This document shows, one piece after another, positions 28,076 to 41,209 of a stretch of DNA of 64,000 nucleotides; the first letter of the stretch is position 1; every line of letters starts with the position of its first letter. The DNA lies in NCBI RefSeq assembly GCF_024679245.1, contig NC_090191.1:36747638-36811637 (forward strand), written 5' to 3'. Source of the stretch: Pseudorasbora parva (lineage: Eukaryota > Chordata > Actinopteri > Cypriniformes > Gobionidae). A program made the position numbers and the translations under genes. Below the pieces are notes generated by a model. It was given only the letters and a program-made list of their open reading frames with translations. It had not been told where the DNA came from and searched no databases.

Positions 28076-29100
28076 TATGCACTTCTAGTACTGAAGCCTG
28101 TCCTTTCACAGTTTTTATTTGTTTTACCACTACAGCAGAAGCAGTTTTAAGGGAGCTGCTGGTAGTGCTTATATTGTGTTCTTCCATAATTAACTGCCCC
28201 CTCACAGTCCGCACCTTAGACATTAATGGCACGCACCATTTACTTTAGGTGATTCCGTCTATACTTTCATGCACAGCTCATTACAGGAGGCTCTAAATAG
28301 GCAGTGTTTTAATATCTTGCAAAGTTGTAAATACATAATTTTCAGTCTCAATTGCCTTTGCATGTCATTAGTTCTCCGTTTCCAGTTTGCAAATCTGCTG
28401 ATCTCAATATTGAGATCAAAAGATACCAGCAGATATTATAAAAGGTAATTCATGAGCTTGAGATGCTGCTTAAGTGTCGCTCCACCCTTGAGTGACCAAA
28501 CTAGTTGTTATCAGTTTCAAGTGTCGTCGCACGAGTTCCATCCTCTGCGCGAGTGTCCCTGCATATGCAGGCCAAGGAGTTGCACCAGAGCCTGTGATTT
28601 ACCCCAAATGGGCCGCACTGCTGCGCTCTATAATATAGACTATTATGTGGTCTCACCACTGACACTAATGGGATGTTACAGCGATTTAAAATGATTTAAT
28701 GGCTCCCAGGTTGGGACCCTAATGGCCCTCTTTATACTGCAATGCCTATTATGAATGTGAATGACAGTGTTGTGAAGTGCCTCTGTTTTTTTCCCACATC
28801 TGCTCAAACAGTGTGACAGGTGCCGCTTTACCGGCCGAGTGGAGGGATCAAGGGGAAAGAGGGGGAAGGCACGTGTTGACTGCTCAGTCCTTCATTTGAT
28901 TGTCTTCTTCCCTTACTGTCAATCCTTCCTGACACAAAAACAACTTGGAGTTATGGTCACTGGAGTTATTTAGTCTGGTGAGAAAGACAGGACATTAACT
29001 GTCCAGAATGGTCCAGAACAGGTGTCATTCCCTCCAAAGTTTCAGTATACAGTCCTGCTTACGGATACTATACTGTTATAAAAATGGCAGAACATTTTAC
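28076..29100. other. unique region including a strong hairpin
   Basis: Repeat-free apart from a nested palindrome at 28393-28436. The part 28440-28740 has regulatory texture. No gene is supported. Confidence 0.3.
28393..28436. other. nested palindrome / hairpin
   Basis: The perfect 18-bp palindrome GATCTCAATATTGAGATC (28400-28417) is framed by ATCTGCTG on the left and CAGCAGAT on the right (28429-28436), which are also complementary. Only an 11-base asymmetric bulge interrupts the stem. Confidence 0.6.
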
Positions 29101-29104
29101 CTTA

Positions 29105-29235
29105 ACTTTGGCAATAACATTAAAGGAACACCTTTGAACCTTATCTACCTCTAAAAGGTTCATACTGTATACTCATAGGGTCTCAAGTCTACTTTAATGT
29201 ACTAATATGCAATTTAATGTACTGTACCAACAGCT
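29105..29235. repeat. possible degraded hairpin-type repeat
   Basis: Repeated ACCTTT/AAAGGTTC and TACTAATATGCA-like words resemble a dispersed foldback sequence of teleosts. Strongly worn; limits uncertain. Confidence 0.3.
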
Positions 29236-29247
29236 GCATATTAATGA

Positions 29248-29575
29248 CGGTGGCTCTGGTGTGGTATAGTGGTTGAAATGCAATTTAGATACCCTTCAAA
29301 TCCAAGTAAGATGATCTTCTCAAAGAGGCCCAGATGGAATCTCCAGACATCTCAAAATTTTCTGCACTGAAATTTCAGCAGATTACAAATTAGCCAAAAT
29401 ATGTATTTAAAAAACTGTTCTGCAAGGCGGAAGCATGTAGATCCTGTGTGGGCTTGGCTGTGATCCCTCACCATTGTCCTCTTGAGCAAGATACTTAACC
29501 TCGGATTGCTCTAGGGGGTTTGTCCCTCTAATAGGTTCTTGGTACGATTCTTTGAGAGGTCTGTGAGAGCCCAGG
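29248..29575 (+). repeat. V-SINE-like element
   Basis: A box A-like TGGTATAGTGGTTGAA lies at the left. The right half carries typical fish SINE text (CTTGAGCAAGATACTTAACC, then ATTGCTCTAGGGGGTTTGTC) that I recognise from V-SINE-type elements. The middle is diverged and the 3-prime tail ends near TTCTTTGAGAG. The antisense version of the same family appears at 35070-35285. Confidence 0.6.
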
Positions 29576-29590
29576 ATATGGTATGGTTGC

Positions 29591-32067
29591 ACTAGAAATG
29601 CATTTTGGTTTTATCTGGATCAAACTGATTTTTCATGGAGCTGTCAACAATAATGACTTCTATTTCCAATAAAATGCAATATATTAATAATCATGAGCAA
29701 TTTACTTAATGTCCTTTGTAGTTGGTAACATAAGAACTAGAGGGTGTCATTACAGCAAACACTAGCGTAGTAACATTTTGATAAGGCTAAGCTATCTAGC
29801 TTTCGAGCAGAATTTGACCTATTCAACATGCAAGCCTCCTCACAGTCATCATGGATGGTTCACCGCCTGGGTAAAGCCTATTGATTGGAGCGGTCAAAGG
29901 CGGCCGTGGGGTTAAGCTAATTGTGTCACAGTCCCAAACATCTTGTATGAACTTTCCTCCCTAAAGTATCTGTCCTGCCCTCATTAACATTAAACAACCA
30001 CAAGCAGTTTGGCAACAATGCCTCAGACTGCTTCCTTCTTGAGAAGTAAAAGCCCATGTCCAATCACAGGGTGAGAAGGGCTAAAGGAAATTGAAGGCTG
30101 GAGGAAGATGGCATCACTGGACACGAGCTGCCACTCATCCTTTTTCTCGTTTTCCAGCCCCTCTGGTTAAAACCGCACTGTCCACAGGCATTTTGAAAGC
30201 CAGGGAATGAGAGAAAGCTGCTGGATTGACATCCCTAGCAGTCATTACACGCTGGGTTGAATACTAGATTATTCCAAAGTGGCTTAGGGTCAAGCGGTAA
30301 CGTGTACGCTTTTGGCACACGATGACTTTAATACCAGGCGCCGTATTAGACAATTACCGTAAATCCCAGCACCGCTCAAACCACACACAAAAAAAAAAGC
30401 ACACAAAAAAAAACACACCTGCCAAGTGGAGCGTCAACCTCATTCAAACCAGACAACAAGCAGCTCAATTTTGAGACAATAGCACAAGGTCTGCTGTCCA
30501 AAATGGCCCGTGAACTGCCATCTTTTTTCTTCTGGGTGAGTGATACGACCTTTAGGTGCTTTGGTGACAATTACAGAAAGCGAAAAATTGAATTATTACC
30601 TTTTTTCTTTGCCTGCCGGTGGCTGTGTAGGCGTAGCTGTAAAACGCGGTAATTATTTAGCTAAATTGGCATATTATAATTTTTTCCCCCTCCTTTTGGA
30701 AACGAGTAATAAAGGAGATGGCATGCTGGTTGTTGAGAGGTTTGAATGAAGGCAAGTGGAAGTGAAAAGGCAAGTGGTGTAAGATCTGCTTGATGTTGAC
30801 TGTCAATAGGAACAATAGACATGCTTTCCCAGAGGTCACTAGAAGACAGTTGAAGTGAAGGGAGGCCATAGTCCTCCATTTTTCCTCTCAGGTTCAGACA
30901 AGGTGATTTCCTTGATGGCGTGCACCTCTCTGGGCTTCTCTCTTCACTTCCTCTCCTTTTTTTTCCAGAGTGCCTGATTGTAAGCATGTTCCAACAGTGG
31001 CTGTAATTGTTTTCCCCTTGGTATCCACCCGAGATGAGCATTTTGCTTAGCGGCTTGTATCCGGCCCTGACAAGCCTCGTTTTGATTATGGTATCCAATG
31101 ATTTGGCAAACCCTAAAAACTGTGTCGCTAATTAGGTAGCGTTTGAGTGGAATAGATGACTGCGAGGTCCTCTCAATGTCATTCCTGCCTCTCCGAAGCC
31201 CGGCAATAAATTTGAAGTTTGAACGGAAGGGGAGCAATGGGGCCAGTGAATATGAAGATGGAAGTCCCTGGACGATTCGTTTTTGTGCTCACTGGGATGT
31301 GAGCGCTGTCATGTGCACTCACACATCGGCATTAACCTTTTCTTGCCTTGCCCCTCTCATCCCTACAAAACATATTCCTCCCCCTTATCTCCTGTCCTAT
31401 TCTGTCCTGTTTGTTTTTCCCAGATGTATGTTTCGGCGAGTACGTTCGTGCATTTATTTGCCTTGGATGTGTGCACACTCTCATTCCATCGCGCTTATTC
31501 CAGTCAGCTCTTGGGATGTCAAGGGACCAAAATCCTAATGAAGGCTTGATCAGAGACCCTCTCTATGTCCCTCTGTCCTGGCACCTAAAAAGCCTGTCTA
31601 GCGTGAAATAAGATATACCAACTATGGCTCTTTTGTTTCCCATTTTGAAGAGTTAGCCTTTATCATTAGCACAGTCACTCACAGCTGTAAGAGCACAAAG
31701 TTAGATACAAAGGGGCTCTGTATTGTAAGGTTGGAACATCGCTACTCAATTTAGTGACATTCGCACCAGAGACGAAATATTCTTCCAGAATCGAATCGAT
31801 TTCTGTGGTCCTTAAAGAACAGATTTGAGTAGCGCTACAGAATTGCTTGAAGTTGTTTTTACTTTTCAGTAAAGGATTTTTTGAAAAACAATTTTTGAAA
31901 GAGGAACATTTTTGCATTGAGTACCTAAAGACTTGTGATGGTTATGACTTTTACAAATTTTCTTTGAAGGACTGGAATATTGTTTATCACGTCATTCTAC
32001 AGGCACCATTTATACATTTACTGTAGGATTCTGCTAAAGTGCCCTCAGAATAGAATTTAGAATTTAA
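29591..32067. other. unique non-coding region
   Basis: About 2.5 kb with no clear mobile elements. Parts (29850-30330, 31080-31240) look like regulatory DNA: TTAAGCTAATTGTGTCAC near 29915 and GTGTCGCTAATTAGGTAGCG near 31122. Open frames up to 145 residues (minus 30661-31098; plus 31143-31538) have no recognised domain. Adjacent frames overlap on both strands, which suggests chance. Confidence 0.32.
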
Positions 32068-32180
32068 TTTAAATTCCAGAATTTGTTAAAATTTAAATTA
32101 GTTTTCAGTTTAAATTCCAGAATTTGTTTAAATTTAAATTAGTTTTCAGTTTAAATTCCAGAATTTGTTTAAATTTAAAC
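32068..32180. repeat. 41-bp tandem repeat, about 2.7 copies
   Basis: The unit starting TTTAAATTCCAGAATTTG occurs at 32068, 32109 and, partially, 32150. The first two copies differ by roughly one base. A recent local tandem duplication is likely. Confidence 0.9.
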
Positions 32181-32290
32181 AAATGTAATGTTTTTAATGT
32201 ATCTAGACAAACTTTGAATAAGGGCCTAGTTAATGAATAAATTAATTTTTTTAATAGTTATGCATTTCATTAGGTTTGTTTATATAAATA

Positions 32291-32359
<69 letters not shown>
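32291..32359. repeat. (ATT)n microsatellite
   Basis: A perfect trinucleotide array of about 69 bp. Confidence 0.96.
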
Positions 32360-32361
<2 letters not shown>

Positions 32362-32479
32362 CAGTGCGGCTGGGAAAATACAAAATGCCAGAAACGGGAG
32401 GGAATTCTTCAAATTCAATTAAACAAAAATATAATGTTTAAACAAAGTAAGAAACATTTAAACATCTCCATCCTATTCC

Positions 32480-32950
32480 AAAGTTTTTACCCCCTTCTGG
32501 AGCATCAGGGAATGTTTTTTAATAGTTGTGTTTAATCCAAAATTACCCTTAGTATGAAAATATGAATCTGAAAATCACACAGTCTCTGCTGGAAAGGGTT
32601 CAAATATGCAAACGATACTGGAAAACTGAAGAATTTGCTGTACCTGGAGGATTTTTCTGAAAAACGGTGGGCAGGTTAACTGCTCAGGACAGACAAGAGA
32701 CTCAAGAACAACAATCAAAAAAATAAAAATAAAAAAAACTGTTGTGTATCATCCATAACAAAACTAAAAGAGTATAAGGAAAATCAATGGTTCATAAACT
32801 TTTGAACGGGGTCATTGTGGACTATATGTAAACATATTTTATGTATTAAATCTTATTCAGGGACAGTACTAAATAAAAAATATATCCTTTTTTACCTAAT
32901 TATTCACATAGATTCTGCAAGGGGTTCACAAACTTTCAAGCAGCACTGTA
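32480..32950 (+). mobile_element. probable non-autonomous DNA transposon
   Basis: Words such as GATTTTTCTGAAAAACGG, GTTCATAAACTTTTGAACGG, GTGGACTATATGTAAAC and the ending CAGCACTGTA match a dispersed fish element I recognise. There is no coding frame. The left boundary is uncertain and may reach the ATT array. Confidence 0.55.
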
Positions 32951-35069
32951 TGAATATATTTTGTGGACGAGGGTGGAAGAACACTTAATGTCCCAGGATG
33001 CCTTACCTGTGTTGAATTTTCTTGAAATGCAGTTCTATTTCTTCTCATCCCAAATTCCAATTCAGCTTCTTTTGCTGTGTCATTTAACTGATAATGTACC
33101 TTTATGCTCTTAAATAATTATTTCTCTGCAGAGCCGATGTTTCGTTTAGTCAATGACAACGGGGGTGCATATTTCTTGTCTTTGTGAGTCCTGCAGCTGT
33201 AGCCGCGGGGAGCGAGTTACCCGTTATTCTGAGGGAACTTTGTGCGGGGAGGCCAGAGACACATTTATCTGTTTTTCAGATGGTGTTAAATCACAGAGAC
33301 GCAGAAAAATGGAAGGTCACATCCTCTTGCGATGGGAGGCCTGAGACTCACCCCAGTCCAAATATTGACATGGGTATGCTAAACTCAAGGCAATAAAAAT
33401 CATCAATGACTAGCTTTAACCGCCGGTGTTATTCCAACGCCATGTGTCCTTGAATTACCGCACAACACAGAGGCCGTTCTTTAGTTTTAAGTAACTCCGG
33501 TGTTCATTTGGGTTGGATCGTTTTCCCGGCCCGTCTTGTAGCACGTCGTCCGTGTGCATCTCTGGACAGTTAGTGTAATAAGAGCACCAAGTCTTGCAAT
33601 ATCAATAAAAACAGTAAGGTAATGTGGTAAAGGGGTCTGCGTTAAATCAGAAGGGGCTCCTTCCTCATTCAAGGTCGGATGAAGAATGAGCTATCGCTTG
33701 CGTGAGCCGCTGGTCAAACGGCTCAACGCCGGCCCTCTGTGTTTTTAAATATGCAGTGAGGATTGGAGACCTTCCAGCGCTCTCTGTGTAACCCTCTTTA
33801 TGCAACAAGGGGTGAAATCTGAATTCTGTGTTGTGTTGAGAGGCCTTAAATGATCACCTGGGAGCAAATTTGACCTCATCTGTGACCTCAGAGGGAGAAT
33901 GAGTGGGAGGGTTTGCTCCTATATGAGTGCCAATGAAGCCGAAGGTGCGTCGCGCACAATCGGAAGGACACCCGTGTCCGACGGGGCTCTAATGGGCTCA
34001 CACCTGCCCACTGTAACTCAAAGGGAAGCGATTCTCATGCGGGATAACAGGGGCCTGTGTTTTCTGTCTGTTATTATCATTCTGGAAATGAATATCATGA
34101 TTTTTTTATGACTCATTATTTTCCTGGCCCAGGAAGAGGGGCGATATTGATTGCAATGCAGAATTCATAAAGAGGCAGACTCCGGCTTTTGTTCCTCCAC
34201 TCTTTCCCTAGTCATGAAGTGTCCAGTCAGTCTTCCAAAGGAGAGCACGGTGCAGTATATATATATTTTTTTACTCTGTTGTATCTCTGTTGTGTCAAGT
34301 GCTGTGGAAAGAATAGATCATTCCCCTTTCAAACTAGTACTTCCTAAGGAATTCATTTATCTTGGTAAGGCCTTGTGTGCAAAGTGACATGGAAACTGAG
34401 GCGCTTTTGTGGCGGGAGGATTAATGGGACAAACGGTGCAATAAAAACGTCCAGCACTCACAATCCCACTCAAACGCTGAACGTCTTATGTTCAGAACGT
34501 CCTGTGTGCAGCATAGAATGTGGTTCAGTTAAGGTGAAAATCTTAATTTTGCAGTTTCGCTGGGTTTAAATTGCAAATTTAGTCAAAGAACAAAAATATT
34601 GTTCATATTGTTAATACACAAATGCAGCTTTAGACAGTGTACGTGAACATACCCAAACTTGGTCAGCTTAATTATTTTCAAAAGTTTTCCTTAAATTTTA
34701 TAGTCAAGAATCATTATATACTTTTTGATTTGATTAATTATCTTCTTGTAAACACTTCTAAGAAGTTAAATTTAATGACAATCATCAAAAAACAATTTGT
34801 GTAAGTAATATACTTAATTAGTCAAACTATATAATGTTTACGGTTGCTATGCAACATTAAAATTTAGCATATTAATGCAGAATTCAGGTTATGTGTAGTT
34901 CTGCGTATACTGTCTTCAGGCATGACTCATCCAGTCCAGATTTTAGAGTAGAGAAAATCCGATTTATAAAACATAAAATTCTCACCAAAGTTAAACAATG
35001 ACCTTAAATGAAGCCCTACACATTTATGAAGGAGAAAATTGTGCTTTGAGCAGATGTAGTTAGCTGGTC
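32951..35069. other. unique non-coding region
   Basis: About 2.1 kb without recognised repeats. The block 33120-34450 has mixed GC and factor-like motifs. All open frames are short and without domains. Confidence 0.32.
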
Positions 35070-35285
35070 GCCATTTAGCAGAATCTTTATATTTAAAGTG
35101 ACTTACAGTGCGCTAATTGCATGGACAGTCCCAGCGGGTCGACCTGAGGTTAAGTGCCCTGCTCAGGGGCACAACGGTGATACAGCAAAGATTATGATCT
35201 CAGTAACTCGCGTTTCTACTTCAGGCTGAACTCGCAGTCCATGTTAGCAGCATAGATCTTTAACCAATCGGCTAACGCCACCCCA
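35070..35285 (-). repeat. V-SINE, minus strand
   Basis: Reads, in plus orientation, CATTTAGCAGAATC, AAAGTGACTTACAGTGC, GAGGTTAAGTGCCCTGCTCA and AGGGGCACAACGGTGATA, the reversed body of a fish V-SINE as I know it. The tRNA-like head lies at the right end (TTAACCAATCGGCTAACGCC, box A in reverse). Moderately diverged and near full length. Confidence 0.78.
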
Positions 35286-36416
<1,131 letters not shown>

Positions 36417-36764
36417 CTTTCTTGTCATTTAGAACCTAAATAATCAGACTTGCAATCAGAAGTGACCCCCTTTTAAAACACGGCTTAAGTGTCAATCAGT
36501 GCCTTTTGGTTTCCAATTCATTTACAAAATTGTAATTGAGGTCTCAAACAGGATCCATAATTAAGGGAGAAATTAATGTAAGGTAGCAGAATTAAAATCA
36601 CTGGAAATGTAAATAAATTAGTGTAACTGTTATTTTAACTAGAAAAGCTAAGTTCGCCAGTACAACATTTTGAATGTTGGCTCAACAAAGTCTTGAAAGT
36701 TTTGGAAAAAGTAAAAAAAAAAGAAAAAAGAAAGAAACGGATACAACTGGACTCTTTTCAGATG

Positions 36765-36933
<169 letters not shown>

Positions 36934-36997
36934 TGAGCACAGTGTTGTAAGAGAGCATATCTAATCTGTGGTGTTACTACACTGACCTCTACAGGAT

Positions 36998-37042
36998 GTG
37001 TGTGTGTCTCTGTGTGTGTGTGTCGGTATGTCTGTGTGTGTC
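36998..37042. repeat. imperfect (GT)n tract
   Basis: GT units with CTC, CGGTA and TCT interruptions. Confidence 0.8.
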
Positions 37043-38328
37043 CGTTGTGATGTGACCCTCTTACATTTTCTGGTAAATAAATTGAGGTCTTGGGCTGCAG
37101 AGGCGTGTGTAATAGCTTCTAGTGGTGTCCCGCAGTAATGTTTGAACACAGCACCACAAACAGACCCGGACAGTGGAAGCTGTAGTATAAAACATTAGAA
37201 TGGCTGAGAACAAACAGACACACATGGCCAATGCCACTACTCACGGGTCAAAAGTCAGAGGCATGTAAACAAGACGCCTGATGAGTATTTCATAACCGTT
37301 CAATTTTTCATTGCGAAACATATTGGAATTTCATGCATTACATATGTGACCTCCTTCAGATATGATATTAAACATGAATTATGAGTGCCTCAAGCACTTA
37401 AAAAAAAAAAATCAAGAAAAAAATAAATAAATAAAAGCATTATTCTTGGGTCTGTCTATGTTAGGATGTGTGGAGACATTTGATTGCTATTAAATATAAA
37501 AGTGCCACTTGTCACACTGGGGCCTTTGAGTTCTTGAAATACCATCATACTCTTCATATTACCTGCATATACATTTCTCAGATCTATATATTTTTTTCTG
37601 CCATATACATGAACTGATCAATTAACTCTTTTAAACTCGAATTATGACATCTGGTGGCATCATTCGCATAAGGAGAATCTTCACAGATTTTACCCCCTCT
37701 CAACTCTCAAACCTGCACACACTACAAGATTTTAAAAAATGTACGTGCATCTCACATTACAAAATGATATTAAGATTATCACGGCAGGACGAGCACCTCA
37801 CGTGATCTCTTGGGGAAGAAGCGGATGTAACGTTACACGTGAATGTAGCAGATCGTCATTTTTTACGGTCTATGCGTTCAACAGGTACAGTTTACATTTG
37901 CTAGCAGATTTCTACACTCACCTGGTATGTTCAGAACCAAAGTGATTTCTCCTCAGCTTTTCTCTATGCCCGCACGGTTGTGTCACGTTTTCGAAGACAC
38001 GTTATTAAATAGATGTGTTGCAGTGCAACACCACGCCATTCCGCCATCTCCGCTGTTCAGCGGACCCGCACAGCAGCTTATTTCGCGGTCGCGATTTCAA
38101 AAGTGCTTTCAATCACTTCTCTCATTGGCTATTAAATCATAAATATCAAACACATATGATCGGGACTGCCCCGATTAGTGTGAGAGCAGATGCGATCTGT
38201 GAATGCCTCAATTATAATCTGCGCCGAACAACCGATCGAGGTCCTCGACGCGATTTTTTCCTCCGATTCTCGGGACGGGAAAGTCAGGCATAAATCTGCC
38301 TAAAACTCCTCTTGTCTGAGCTCAGCTT
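37043..38328. other. region of uncertain origin, possibly part of a DNA element
   Basis: Mostly unique text. From about 37700 the CpG-rich sequence (GCGGTCGCGATTTC, CGATCGAGGTCCTCGACGCG) contrasts with its surroundings and leads into a transposon-like terminus at 38329-38385. It might be the body of an element whose left end I cannot find. The 92-residue frame at 38015-38293 has no domain. Confidence 0.3.
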
Positions 38329-38385
38329 TAAATGGGTGGTTTTTTCACAACCAATCCTAGAAAAAAATCACGGAACCACCCCTTT
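38329..38385. mobile_element. TTAA-flanked terminal inverted repeats
   Basis: TTAAATGGGTGGTT on the left and AACCACCCCTTTAA on the right form inverted repeats only about 25 bp apart, each ending in TTAA. The right one resembles the right end of the element at 47250-48632. This could be a tiny foldback derivative or the right end of a larger TTAA element. Confidence 0.5.
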
Positions 38386-38604
38386 AATTGACAAAAATTT
38401 TACGTACCAAAACTAAGACTAGTGTACTTAAAATCAGTTCTACAATATATATAGCTATTGATTATAAATGGTTAATTGTAGTGAAAGTATTTTATTTCTG
38501 TGTTTTTATACAGATGATAGTTTCAGTCCTAGACTGGTCCTGGTGGGGATGTTCGGTCATTCTTTCTGCTGAGCTGATACATCAGTACAGTGGTAGGTGG
38601 CAAA

Positions 38605-39085
38605 TAGTGTTGTGTGTAACTTGTTACTAAGTAATTAGTTACTGTAATTTAATTACGTTTCCCTTGAAAAAGTAAAGGATTACTCTTATTTATTGTTTAA
38701 TTGAGAGTTACTTAACAAGTAATTGAACTAAATACTGTATAGACTGTAGAACAATTATATATAATACAATAGTGGAATTAGAATTAAAAATTAAAGTCTA
38801 ACTTTAAAATGCATGTTTTTATGTATACTTCTCATAATTTGTAATCCTTTGGTCGGTTAATAAGAATAACCAATATCGTTTTATATTATACATTTGGATG
38901 AATTCAAACAAATTGCCATTTCATGTCTATCCTTGAATCGCTTGACTCGAGGTTGATATAGGTTTTGCAAAGTAATAAGTAATTAAATACTTTTTGGAGA
39001 GAGTAATTTGTACAGTAATCCAATTACATTATTGAAGATGTAACTGGTAATTCATTACTTTTTTGGAGTAACTTGCCCAACACTG
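38605..39085. mobile_element. hAT-type MITE with 8-bp target duplication
   Basis: The element runs from TAGTGTTG to CAACACTG. Flanking 8-mers are GTGGCAAA (38597-38604) and GTGGCAAC (39086-39093), matching at seven of eight bases. Eight-base duplications and YARNG-type termini are hallmarks of hAT transposons. The 481-bp interior is repetitive in GTAATTA/TTACTTT motifs in both orientations and has no transposase. It must have been moved by an enzyme supplied elsewhere. Confidence 0.8.
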
Positions 39086-39147
39086 GTGGCAACAAGTTAC
39101 TCTCTTTATGGGCGAGTTATTAAATCATAAAAATAAAAAAGACACTA

Positions 39148-39666
39148 GCTACATTTACGTGGAAACGTTTTGCTCCAATCTCAATGAATTTGCGTTTGTC
39201 ACCAGCTTCTAATCAGAATAAATCGTCTTTATTAGGCTACGACGAACACATAAACCGTTATACCATGCCGCTTATATATTTATCAAACAGTAAAAATGCC
39301 ATTTCCGCACCATGTGTGGATGAGAGTCCGAAAAACAAAGACTGATAGGACGTTGTTTTGTTCGACTTTACAGATGATGAGTGGAAAGAGCATTTCAGAA
39401 TGAGAGGACACTCGTTTATGACATTTTAACCAACAGATGGAACAGCTCGGTCCTTTCTCAGTTTCGATTTTCAATCTGATCAACTGTATACATGTCCTGT
39501 CGGTCAGATAAAAAAAAAGAATAAACCACCGCTTACGATCCAATATACAATTTTAATCAGATCTGTCCAATTCATTCCGATTGACGTGGTTACATGTGAC
39601 TTTTATGTTACGATTTTGATACTACTCCAGTTACAATCGGATTATTAGGGTCCATGTAAATGCAGC
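39148..39666. mobile_element. MITE with TTTACRTGG-type terminal repeats
   Basis: The left end GCTACATTTACGTGG and right end (reversed) GCTGCATTTACATGG match at 13 of 15 bases. TA lies directly outside both ends, suggesting a 2-bp TA duplication. The 519-bp interior lacks a transposase. A shorter element with related termini lies at 51772-51920. Confidence 0.65.
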
Positions 39667-41209
39667 TACTGATTAATTTAGGAATGAAATAAGTGGCTGT
39701 CTATTAGCTGTGTCCCAATTCAGAGGCTGCAGCCTTCGAAGTCTACAAAGGTTGAATCAAGCATTGTTAAATGGGACAGTTTCATCTGCCGAAAATTGCT
39801 TTTGTCACCTAGCAACTGTGACAGCTGCTTTTGAATAGTGACAGTAACTCTGTACTGGATTTTTTGACATTATATTAAACTTTGTGATAAACAAAACAGG
39901 GTTCACACAGCCTTAAGTACACCTTGGTCCATTTATGTACTGCGACTCATTCATCCTTCGATTTGGGATGCAGCTTATATAATTTTAGTCATTGAATTGT
40001 TCACTCAACCGAATCGTTCAGTGTTGCTCAGAGATGCACAGCAGTATCTTAGCGAAAACAAAGTAACTTGAAATGTCATGTTTAAAAGTGGCTCAATATT
40101 AACTGCTTGTTTGGTGAACATTACATTCACAATAGTGTTATTAATATGAATATCAGCATTTATATAATTTCCTGCTGCCTGTCTGTTTTATTTTTTGTTA
40201 TTTATGTAGCTGTGCAATAATCAGGGTATAATGAAAGTTATGTTTAAAAATAAATTGTGCCAGGGTCCTGATCTCCCTGTCATGATTTTATTTATTTGTA
40301 ATAAGTTTATGTTTTCTTGCCTTTGCATTAAGAGACTGAATTAGTCGGATATATATGCATTGAAAAGGAGCATCAAATTAGATCTTCTTAATCATTTCAG
40401 TTGTTTTTCCCTTACACAGAAATGACATTGAAAGGGAATGAAATGGACGCTTTTGCTTGAGGCTCCTGCTTTTCAGATGTTTCACTCTTTCAGAGTTTCA
40501 CAAAACATCTCAACATACTGTGCTCATATTTCCAAAGTCTGCAACCAAAGGTCAGTGATTTCAATATGAATATTTTCCATCAGCTTTGTTCAAAGATTTA
40601 TAGTTTTATCCTTTTCCAGCACATCAACTATTGCCTGATTTTTTTTTTTTTTTTTTTTTGAGAAACACTGAAGTTGACATTTGAATGAAGACTTCTATGG
40701 AAGTATAACCTCTAAACAATATAATTGTCCTCTGGATAAAGCAGAACAGTCTAAACACAAAACTTTAAAAATTTTGTAATACACATTACTAATCAAATTC
40801 CACTAACAAAGAATATCTGTCTTCATCAAAAATGTTTTTTTCCCCCCTTTAAATCACCTGTGAACACCTTTTCATGACCTAATCAATTCTTGATGGATGC
40901 ACTCCAGTCCCAGCTTCAATTTTTGTCATTGAATATGTTTAATTTGGAGATGTCAGATTATGGAAGTAAAATTTCATATTGACTTTAATAGTTTTTTTGA
41001 CAATATGTGAACTCGAACTTTCCACTCCAGACGTTTCACATTTAATTATGTGTCTCTGCGCACCCTACTAAGGGTCTGGGATACACTTGTTTAGCTTCAA
41101 ACGCCTGCAATCAATACGAATGTCATCAAAAATGTATGAGAACACTGTTTTCTGTTTATGGATTTATTTATTTATTTTTATATATTTAATCCTGACCATA
41201 AGCATCTCT
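39667..41209. other. AT-rich unique region
   Basis: No gene or clear repeat beyond a poly-T run of about 18 bases at 40641-40658. Possible short repeat fragments could not be recognised. Confidence 0.33.

Noticed and set aside
28393..28436. microRNA precursor
   Set aside because: The stem is too short and asymmetric for a typical precursor, and there is no independent evidence of expression.
30661..31098. 145-residue minus-strand gene
   Set aside because: No recognised motif, overlapping frames on both strands and no repeat or gene context.
32068..32180. CRISPR-like repeat array
   Set aside because: The 41-bp units abut with no spacers and the genome is clearly a vertebrate.
34251..34270. 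TATA-box promoter at TATATATATTTT
   Set aside because: It is only a short AT run with no supported downstream gene.
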